A stretch of 37,523 nucleotides of DNA from Fragilaria radians (lineage: Eukaryota; Bacillariophyta; Fragilariophyceae; Fragilariales; Fragilariaceae), in assembly GCA_900642245.1 (NCBI GenBank), contig CAAAJI010000022.1:158788-196310 (forward strand). Reading direction: 5' to 3'. The notes below the pieces were generated by a model, which was not told the origin of the DNA, searched no databases, and was given only the letters and a program-made list of their open reading frames with translations. The translations under genes were made by a program, and so were the position numbers. How positions within the stretch are numbered: position 1 is the first letter of the stretch; each line of letters opens with the position of its first letter. This document shows positions 29,195-37,523 of this stretch, piece after piece.

Positions 29195-30375
29195 TCTGAT
29201 AACTAAAAGTTTCCAAAATGGAAGTACTGCATGAACGTGGTATAGTATAGTTATCGGTCAGTGATGGCTGGCAAATTGAAGAACACTTAAAATGTTACTA
29301 TGTATCAAGTTATTTGTATCATGTTATACTCCAGCCCTTTGTAGATTTGAATACAAGACCCAGTTATAAAATTGTTCTAAATTGGATCTTAATATGTCAC
29401 TGTGTGCTCTCAACATAAAGCACCATAATCATCTTTGTTGAGCCAAAAGTCAATCGTACTACTGTGTTCCATTCGTTTCCAGATTCCATTCTTTTCCAAA
29501 ATGAAGAAGTTGGAGAAAATGGATAATCCTGAGGTGGGCAAGATAGAGTGCATCATTTGGAGTCCTTCATGGATCCAGGCAACTTAGAATGTTGATCAAG
29601 TGATTGATGTCCTCTCTTGAGATTGAAAATCTGATGCCATTCAAGGAGCCTGCTGACATTGACAAGATGATGAAGATATTGTTGAAAGTTAGATGATTTG
29701 ACACAATGCTTCCAGAATATGAATTATTGGAGTAAATAGCTACAGAAATAAGATTAGAGCATATTTCCACGTGAACCATCCATGTACACAAGTTTAGTCG
29801 GTTGTGAAAAGGCTCTCTAGATTCACAAAATACGATTGCCCATGGGTAAAGCTACAATTCTTGAAGATCCAAATCAAATCACATACAATTTTTCAAGTCA
29901 ATAATGTGTTTTGGCAAATAAGAACGTAATGTCAACACCTGAAATTATATCATGCCTTTCATACATGTTATTCTTGTAACAATCTTTAGTTGGAGTCAAT
30001 CCTAGACACAAAAAAGGAGTTAATTTTTACATTCTAGTAGATACACCCGAATCCTGTACTTTTTTTTCTTTGGAGTTTGAAAATGCAACTGATAATATGA
30101 ACTTTGAGTAACGTATTATATGACTATGACGTTCAAAACAAAAGTCCGAGTAACGTAGCTCAAAAAGTCAAACTGCTTTCAACTATCGTTTGATTAAGAA
30201 ATCTATCTTTGATGGTCCATCCCATTAACTAATTCTAATCTTTGATACTGCCTTGAAAAACAAAACTGGAACTATCTCGGATGATTTCCAGTCATTAACT
30301 GTGCCTGATAAATCGTCAACGTAATTGAAGAAAATACAATAGGGATACGCATGCATAATATAAAATAACTCCAAA
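29195..30375. other. Intergenic region, no gene recognised
   Basis: The region is AT-rich. A plus-strand stretch at about 29570-29800 keeps a fairly open frame containing EIENLMPFKEPADIDKMMK, broken by stops. It could be a decayed coding sequence of unknown origin. Nothing else was recognised. Confidence 0.35.
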
Positions 30376-31321
30376 TTACCAGTCTAGGTCAATGAGGAAG
30401 GCCTCACCTAGAAGGGATTCTGGTTGAGTATTGGGTCTAGGTGGTGCTGACCTAGGTAATGGTTGTGGGGGCTGTATTGGTGAAGAGATGGATAGCTCTA
30501 TCGAGGTGTCTGATAAAGAAATATCGAGAGGTTTGGGCTGATTGATGTGGGGCGGTGCTGAAGTCAAGTGTTTTTTCTGCAGACGACGTGCCTTTTCGTA
30601 GTTATAGAGTGCATCATTGATGGCAAACACCCAACTGTCACGACCCTTTTGTGGCGCTGTAAAACAACGAGTCGTCCTTGATTCTCCTCGTACGTGGACA
30701 ATATTGAAACAGTATTTAGTCCAATCTTGCTTATTTTCGCGATCCATAGGGACGACAACTGTCGACTCTAGTGTGATTACAGTTGTTGGCGTGTCTGAAG
30801 ATGGGAACCAATACAAAAGTAACAGGGGAATTTCTATGTCACTGCCCTCAACTTCGGCAAGCTAAATATGACAGAAATGTTAGCCTGTGATGAATATCGG
30901 AGTAAATGGAGAGTTTATCACTTACTACGAGTCGACAATAACGGGCTTTCCATGATCGGCTACCAAAAAGGTCATTACCAGTACCTTTCTTATGTACCCA
31001 ACCTTCCACAATAATTCGAGTAGGATTGTATTCAACTTCACCAAGAAGTACGCCTGGAAGAAGGCCCCTGTCATCGTCAGAATCCTCATCGCTATGATTC
31101 GTTTCTTCATCCAATAAACTTTGCTGACGTCTATAGCCTGATATCACACATGGTTCATTAATAGTATCTCGAAAATCGGTGCTTGAATGTGGTGCATCGC
31201 GAACGGGAAAGAAGTCACGAGAGCTTGGCTGAATCAGATGAGCCGTGGGATTCTTTTTTGTCCAAATAGAATCATATTCGTCGACATTCACGCCTGTTGG
31301 AGAGTTTACTGCATGAGCCAT
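30376..31321 (-). CDS. PH-domain protein, two exons
   Basis: I join exon 1 (31321-30926) and exon 2 (30861-30376) across a 64 bp intron with a GTAAGT donor, a GCTAAC branch-like site and a TATTTAG acceptor. The product is 293 residues. Residues 1-104 are polar, with an acidic run (HSDEDSDDDRG, 76-86). A pleckstrin-homology domain spans about 105-225: VEGWVHKKGTGND, then SWKARYCRLV ending exon 1, continued by LAEVEG...PLLLLYWFPSS and YCFNIVHVRGESRTTRCFTA, closing with the signature Trp in the final helix, GRDSWVFAINDAL. The intron falls after the third beta strand. The C-terminus is proline-rich (PPQPLPRSAPPRP) and could bind SH3/WW-type partners, ending in LIDLDW. PH domains usually bind phosphoinositides or proteins; ligand and pathway are unknown. 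It is most likely cytosolic or membrane-peripheral. Confidence 0.83.
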
Positions 31322-34300
31322 TGTAACATAAATGAATTCTGATAAATATTTCTAACACACAACAGTTTCCAATGAGAATTTAAAATTTTACATCCCGAAT
31401 AAGTAACACGAATGAGGATTGTAAATAATTTTTTTTAGCAACGTTTGTAGGCATCCAAGGAAAAATCTTGTTATCAAGGGTAGGTGCTCCAACGTCAAGA
31501 AGCACATGCCAAAAATGCCTGACAAGATTTTCGTTTCGCGCCCTCTCCAGCTTTGAATATACTGAACTACGCTATAATTACATACATGCAGATAAAAAGA
31601 ATTGTTCCAATCGTTCTGTATGCAATTTCCTCAGTGGAATTATTTTTGACCTAACGATACTTTCGGTTGCAACGGAAATCAAAAAGCGGTTAGTAAAAAG
31701 AAAAAAGAATTGAAAACAGACTTCATTTTTCTATCCTCGTAAGTCGTCTCTAATTTTTCTTGGAAGAGAAGTCACTTCAGCATTCGAATTAAATTTTTAA
31801 ACCAAAGCGATGATTTACATCAATTATTCTAATTGGTCCACGGTTCTCACTCAAAGATCTTATCAATGCAAAGTTGTCAACCACAACTTAACTGATAAAA
31901 ATCTATTTCTCAAACCACACAACTGTTCGTCATAATCATTGAATGGAGGAATTTCATCTCAGAAACCTTACTATTAAGCATCTTCATTAATTAGTCTCTC
32001 CAAAAATCTTGACGATCCTATATACATATTTTGTGAAAATATTTCTAATCTATATTCATCTTCATACTTAGAAGTGCATATAAAAAAGAGTCAATTCATC
32101 TCCATCCATGGTTGTGCATATTAAAAGTGCATATTTGAAGTCACGTCTATCTGCATGCCCTTAACCTAGTCCTTTCAAACTTCATTCTTGGTTCTTGATC
32201 AAATTACATATTATCTTTTTTCCCCTTCTTGATCCAACAGCTTAAGGAATTTTTAGATTTTCTTCCATTAGCAACCCAATTATATGAATATTTAAGCCTA
32301 TTCCAACTTACATTATTACTTATTGTCAAAAACACATCAATACTTATTTGCTAACTTCTAAAATCATCACCCTTTCTGATCTTACGCAAATCAACATCTG
32401 GGTAAAACAAATTTGTTCCTACCTTCATTTTTGTAGACCTTCTCCTAGTTACGTTGGTCTAGATCTCATCCTACTTCACCTTTTCCGAGTTTCAGCCAAA
32501 GTTATCAATGGTAACTCTTCCATCAAACTCAGTCTTTTTTGCTTCATTTTGAATAAACCTCTTTTTCACATTAAAGACAAAGATCAATTGTGGTAACATG
32601 GAATGTGAAGAAAAGAAGGAGATACATTCTGTCTTGATGGTTTACTACTCTGTATTTTCCCTAAAAGTTGTCAAATAAGACAATCTTGTTCTATCTTCAG
32701 AGTACTAGAAGATAGCACTTTATGATTATAGTAAAAATGACTTATTAAACTAGAAAAACATTAATTCAAGAAGATGTTATTTTGTTCCAACATTCTGAGG
32801 CGTCCATTGTTGCTAGTAGATGCAAATATAGATGATGAAGATATCAGCTTTATTAGCACATCTAAAACAACAACAACTGAAAAGAATAATGTCTGTTGTT
32901 TTCCGTTTACAAATTTTACATGATACTAATCAAAGATCTCAAAATTATAAGTGATAAAACATCACAAGAGAGTTTCATGAGTGTAGCATGACTTAAATAT
33001 TTCATTCTAAAGAAAATGAGTCAAACGATATTTTGAATGACCATAATATTCTGGATGTAATAATTCATACTAAATAATAGGCTGATCTAAAGGAATACTA
33101 CAATAACGAAAACTTGGTCAGTCAAGACTCCACTCTTGTATGCCTAGAAAATCAAGAGTAGTTTTTCATAATTCTCTAGAATAGATCATATTTTTTTACT
33201 TTCAATCTCAACAGAGCTGAGAGTTTGATAAGAAAAATGAAGGCCCAGAAGCTGGACTTGTCACCCTTGAAACATGTAGAGTGAAGTTAGAAGACATGGG
33301 ATCAGCAATAACAGATGCGCACCATACGTTTGACAACCTGACGAGACAATTTAAACGACAATTGATGCTCTTGGAGAAAAGGAAAGGGAATTCACCAGGA
33401 ATCAGACGAGAATGGTTTGCTTATATGGCAAATGGTAACTATAGGGTTATTTCCTTCTTTCTTTATTGCCTAGAAGTCTTTTTGTCTGAGGATTTTATAA
33501 TTCGTTCAAAAATTTCATACTCCTAGGGAATACACTAGACATGTTTTTCATCCCCCAAAACAAAGGCGTAAGCAAAACAGATGCCCTCCAAATGTACCAT
33601 ATGAAAAGTACATGTAATTCAATCCAGATTGAAGTACTATAAATTGTACATCAATTCTCTAAAATATTTCTTTGTCAATAGCATATTGCATAGACCAAAA
33701 GAGAATACTTTATTTGAATGGAGTTGAAGATAGTGAGCATCACACAGCACGTCTGAATTAGAAATTTCCAAGACTGCTTGTAAAGGCCTGTATAGAAGAT
33801 TCAGATCTTTTCTGAATTTATAGATCTATTCACTGGAGAGATATTTCCGTAACTCAAAGTTGGGTAATGGCACTAGGAAGATGAACGAACATACTATGCT
33901 GCATGCCGTCTGATGATTTGGAATTCTCAATATTGCAAGTGCAGCTAATGACATACAGGAAACTTAAGCGTTGGGTACCTTGATAAGATGACAAAATATC
34001 TGAAAAATTGGATCAATTTGTATGTAAGCTCTCTAACATGGAACAAACAAACTTATCCTAGGGAAGCAAAAGACTAGATACTATGAAGTCAACATTAGGA
34101 TTAGGAACTCACATCAATTGATAGCAGATAATAGAAAATTGGAGTAACATATCCTATGAAGTTTACTTTATGATCAATTGAGGTTCCGTCCTTCATTTCT
34201 TTTATCAGCTTAGTCACAATTTTTCTACTTACAAATCTCGATACGTTGCAATTAGTTGATAATTGAAAATACAAACTCCTGAATATCCTAGTGATATAAT

Positions 34301-34377
34301 TTAGGAGAGGCAATAGTAGGTTTCATACAATTTTCACTTGACATGTTAAACCACTAACTCCGGAAGGAAGAATGGTA
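31322..34377. other. Long gene-poor stretch
   Basis: No gene is recognised in 3 kb. The frames at 31468-31713, 32348-32596 and 33281-33526 are short. The last begins MKLEDMGSAITDAHHTFDNL and continues with a basic helix-like stretch, which could be a remnant of a transposon gag-like or unknown protein, but it has no partner domains. The DNA is AT-rich throughout, with no repeat units or RNA genes noticed. Confidence 0.4.
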
Positions 34378-35028
34378 TTATGCATTTGGATCCAAAACGT
34401 CACCATTTCGATCGTACAGGACTATCTTATACTCGTCCATTGACACGTCTAATTTTGCACCCAATACCTTCATGAAAGCATTTTTATGAATATACAACTT
34501 AGGTTTATCATCCATCATACTCAATGCCGGAGGCTTTGGACTGCCGTCTTCCATAACTTCCAACGATACTGTTTCATAGTCTTGTGTGGTAATTTCCTTC
34601 TCTCGAATAAAATTAAAGGAAAATACCATACGAGGTTCACCTGTAGATGATTGTTCATATCGTAATACAATTCCCTTTATGGTATGACTAGGATCTGATT
34701 CAGGCGACGTTTCTAATTCAATCAATTCCAGAAAGAATTTTCGAGCTGTTTCCGTTAGCTCTATAGGGGCCTTCTTCGGAATGAAAGAACGACGTTCTGG
34801 TCTCTGAACGTTTGATGTAAAGTTAGCATGATGTATCTTGACGCCGAAGTGATTTCTCAGGGGGGAGAATAAATCTACATGGCGTGACAAATTGGACAGA
34901 GACGTAGTATGTCCATCCCGCAATGACGGAATCCTCACAATCGTCAAGGACCGTCGTATTGAATCATTTGCTTTGCCATGTGAAATCTTTCTATTTGAGA
35001 GTTCTTTTGCTATACGACCACAAAGCAT
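34378..35028 (-). CDS. HesB/A-type iron-sulfur carrier-like protein lacking cysteines (tentative)
   Basis: The product is 216 residues, intronless, starting at the ATG at 35028. Residues 1-85 are basic, Ser/Arg-rich and nearly acid-free (RRSLTIVRIPSLR), like a mitochondrial presequence plus linker. From residue 89 the order of elements recalls the HesB/IscA fold: IELTETARKFFLELIE (helix, cf. 'ITLTDxAxxxIxxLL'), IKGIVLRYEQS and RMVFSFNF (strands), then KLYIHKNAFMKVLGAKLDV (cf. 'vfvdpxsxxxLxGxxiDy') and a C-terminal DPNA. The three cysteines that bind iron-sulfur in true A-type carriers are absent; the only Cys is residue 3. If the fold is right, it is a non-canonical member. The match is by eye and moderate. 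It is divergent from the ChaC-RCC1 gene, 165 bp away. Confidence 0.45.
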   Translation of the reverse strand: MLCGRIAKELSNRKISHGKANDSIRRSLTIVRIPSLRDGHTTSLSNLSRHVDLFSPLRNHFGVKIHHANFTSNVQRPERRSFIPKKAPIELTETARKFFLELIELETSPESDPSHTIKGIVLRYEQSSTGEPRMVFSFNFIREKEITTQDYETVSLEVMEDGSPKPPALSMMDDKPKLYIHKNAFMKVLGAKLDVSMDEYKIVLYDRNGDVLDPNA

Positions 35029-35193
35029 TTGGAAACGATTTACGAATGAGATGTGGTGTAAAGGAAATATCGAAGTTTTTTTTCGATATTCTTCGTCGTA
35101 ATAAGAGTTCGTATTGCTAGTTTCCAGTGACGAAACAAACAGTCCAGTATTTGAAAGAGATTCAAATTTTGTTGTTAAAGATTAACTTTTTTT
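35029..35193. promoter_or_regulatory. Short divergent promoter region
   Basis: Two convincing ORFs read away from this spacer of 165 bp, so it must hold both start regions and may act as a shared promoter. No specific binding site was recognised. A T-rich run (AACTTTTTTT) directly precedes the plus-strand ATG. Confidence 0.5.
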
Positions 35194-37371
35194 ATGAAAG
35201 TTTCCATTCCATTGCTTTCTTCATACATCGTCTCTATTACCTTCTCTCGAATTCATGCATTCATGTCATCATCTTTTCCTCATGATAATATCCTGAATGA
35301 AGTTGCTAATGACTCTTCTTCGTCTTCCTCCAAGGTGAAGGCTGTTTGGGATCCAATTCAACAAATTTATGTTGGAGGCGTGGTCCCAGCAACAAACGAA
35401 AAAGTGGTTGACGAGTATTTAACAGAATGCAAACAAAGCATGCATCACGATAATTCAATGACATTACGAATTTTTGGTTATGGATCCCTTTGTTGGAGTC
35501 CAGGCACTGGTGCATTGGCCAAGGAAGGTGTGACGACGAAGTTGGGACGAGTTATGGGGTACAAACGATGTTGGGCGCAACGAAGTACAGATCATAGAGG
35601 AATACCCTCCTTTCCTGGAATCGTCTGTACGTTACTAACAGATGAGGAGCTTAGAATATTGTCCAATGCACCGTATACATCGGAAGAAAAGCCCAGCATG
35701 ACGGAGGGGATTATCTATGAGATTCCAGGAGAACTTTTGGAAGAATGCTTAACGGAATTAGACTTTCGAGAAAAAGGAGTAAGTAAATTGAAATATCTTT
35801 ATTTTTAAGGCTTCCTTATGTTTGGTTGACTGAAACTGGGTACGATACTTTCTCACGCCAAGTATCATCGTTGATTTTTCACATAATAAAAGGGGTATGC
35901 ACGAGACGTCATCGAAGTAGTTGAATATGACACTGGGAATATTGTCAAGGCCCTACTGTATCGTGGAACACCTGACAATCCTGCCTTTTGGAAACGTGCT
36001 CTTTTTGACTTATCGTTTGCTGCAGCTGTCATAGCTGCGGCGACTGGTCCCTCAGGAAGGAATGATGAATATCTATTCCATTTAGACCAGTTCATGTCAA
36101 ATCCAAATTTGTCAACTGCAAGTTGTGATGACTGCCATGGTGATACAGATACTCATACATTAACAACCATGGTCAAATATATTCAGCAACGCCAAACGTA
36201 TTTCCTTCTTGGGTTCGGTTCGAATCAGCACAATCAACTTTCGTTGCAGTCCACTCGCAATCTCTTGCCGTCATCTCACGACTTTTTCAAGGAATGCGAG
36301 ACATTTGTAGTATACTCTGATACTAATTCAGACGCAACTATTAAACAGTTAGATGCCGGAGATGCCCATAGTGCTTTATTGACAGAATCCGGAGAGCTTT
36401 TTCTTTGGGGTTCCAATCAATATGGACAATTGGGATCCGGCTACAATATAGATACATCAACATCAATCCCGATTGCAATTATTCCTAAATTTCATCAACC
36501 TGTTGAAAAAATAGCATTGGGTCATTCTCACACTGCTGTGCTTGAAAGGAGCACTGGGATTATACATTTTCTTGGATCGAAATTGGATTGCGGAGGAGTG
36601 GATAAGGTGGTTCCATTACCATATCAATCATCAATGGATCTCTTCCCTACATTACGCTTTGTGGATGTTGCTGCAGGTCATGACCATACTGTTGGCATTA
36701 CCGACACGGGCGGAGTTGTCACATTTGGCTCACTTCAGTCACATGTAAAGGAAAAGCCATGGATACCACAAGATGGAAGTAGAATCCTTCAGGTTGCCTG
36801 CGGACATGAATCCATAATTGCTCTAGATAACAAGGGACGAATATGGACATGTGGAGACAACACATATGGACAGTTGGGACGATCGACTGATAATGACACA
36901 TGTCCTTCGTTTCAATTGGTTCCGAATTTTCTTGGCGAAAGTGAATCAACGTTTCATTACGACATTAGTTGTGGATCTTACCATTGCATAGTAACCGTAA
37001 GAGAGGACATATCGAAAAGCCCAACGCTGTATGGATGGGGACGAAACGATGATGGCCAACTTGGTCTTGGCTTTGTATCCAAGTGTGTTGAGACACCCAC
37101 AGCCATCACAACCGAGCTGGATCCATCTTCATCCTTTTCATGTGGATTGTCATCAACTTATGCCGTGGATGTTACTGGACATGTTTGGTTTTGTGGCCAA
37201 ATCAGTATCAATGAGTCCAGTGCCAAGGTATCATCACATTTGTTTGTGAAATTACCTACTCAAGTTTCCAGCCCAGAAGGGAATGATGCAATCAAGGAAG
37301 TTTTAGTGGCCTCGGGAGCAAATCATTTTCTAGCTGGATTTACTTTAAGAAGAAGTAAAGTGAGCAGATGA
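35194..37371 (+). CDS. ChaC-type gamma-glutamylcyclotransferase fused to RCC1 beta-propeller, two exons
   Basis: Exon 1 (35194-35778) and exon 2 (35893-37371) join across a 114 bp intron (donor GTAAGT, acceptor AAAAG), giving 687 residues. Residues 1-22 form a signal peptide ending in IHA|FMSS, an A|F junction like the diatom plastid motif. The ChaC domain spans about 90-290: FGYGSLCW (94-101), AQRSTDHRGIPSFPG, then LDFREK ending exon 1 with catalytic Glu193, restored to REKGGY by the splice, followed by YRGTPDNPAFW and AATGPSGRNDEYLF. It should cleave glutathione to 5-oxoproline and Cys-Gly, as ChaC2 does. About 15 residues after the ChaC end, RCC1 repeats start (about 297): LLGFGSNQHNQLS, LFLWGSNQYGQLGSG, IWTCGDNTYGQLGRS and LYGWGRNDDGQLGLGF, with conserved xxGxxHxxxL strands. 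There are about seven blades. No stop separates the domains. I know no standard architecture with this pairing. Confidence 0.88.
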
Positions 37372-37523
37372 ATTCCCAAGATTAAGCGGATTCTCATCAT
37401 CATCTCACTCACCATTGTTTCCATACTAATTATGGACCATGAGATTTTTTTTAAAGTTTAATTCTATTGTTGATAATGAAGATATTTCATATGCTATGGT
37501 AAATTAAGTTTAATAGATTAATA

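Noticed and set aside
30376..31321. Two separate small genes on the minus strand
   Set aside because: Each half carries only part of one PH domain, and a 64 bp GT-AG intron joins them in frame.
31468..31713. Frame containing STCQKCL, reminiscent of a ZCCHC10-type knuckle
   Set aside because: The following GHxxxEC half is absent, the start is TTG, and no splice site restores it. It is probably chance.
36205..36235. tRNA B-box-like GGTTCGAATC
   Set aside because: It falls inside the RCC1 coding sequence, with no matching A box or cloverleaf. I found no tRNA in the window.
36094..37371. RCC1 protein as a separate gene starting at the ATG at 36094
   Set aside because: The frame is open upstream and encodes the C-terminal third of the ChaC domain down to the splice acceptor. 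This ATG is internal.

Overview
The window looks like nuclear DNA of a photosynthetic stramenopile, most likely a diatom. Genes are monocistronic and lie on both strands. Short GT-AG introns (64 to 187 bp) interrupt several of them, and long AT-rich stretches separate small gene clusters. At least three predicted proteins begin with a hydrophobic signal peptide followed by an A|F junction resembling the ASAFAP motif of proteins sent to red-algal complex plastids: the FBPase, a proteasome-alpha-like protein and a ChaC-RCC1 fusion. Genus cannot be decided from the sequence alone.

Layout. 1-1150: 3' part of a protein kinase gene. 1151-4467: no intact gene, but a decayed Ty1/copia reverse transcriptase (2651-3190) and a weaker minus-strand retroelement trace. 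4468-5971: a small unknown ORF and, convergent to it, a two-exon GEP4-type phosphatidylglycerophosphate phosphatase. 7085-9575: a plastid-type fructose-1,6-bisphosphatase convergent with a phytanoyl-CoA-dioxygenase-like enzyme. 9813-10450: a degenerate hAT transposase tail. 10545-11762: a PLP aminotransferase. 11763-17114: a 5 kb gene-poor stretch with a cluster of degenerate direct repeats. 17115-20716: mitochondrial chaperonin CPN60 (two exons, one apparent single-base deletion) convergent with a meiotic-clade AAA ATPase. 22652-23461: the secretory or plastid proteasome-alpha-like protein. 25033-26143: RNA polymerase III subunit RPC9/CRCP convergent with a secretory FKBP. 28442-31321: a DUF2470 membrane protein and a PH-domain protein, both split by one intron that I place here. 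34378-37371: a cysteine-poor HesB-like mitochondrial candidate, divergent from a gene fusing a ChaC gamma-glutamylcyclotransferase to an RCC1 beta-propeller.

The genes do not form one pathway; this is a stretch of housekeeping chromosome with interspersed transposon debris. The most unusual items are the ChaC-RCC1 fusion with a plastid-type leader, the proteasome-alpha-like protein with a signal peptide, the frameshift in CPN60, the Cys-less HesB-like protein, and an FBPase that carries a plastid leader but lacks the redox cysteine loop. I saw no CRISPR array, rRNA, recognisable tRNA or bacterial-type operon. No database search was possible, so all family calls rest on motifs recognised by eye.
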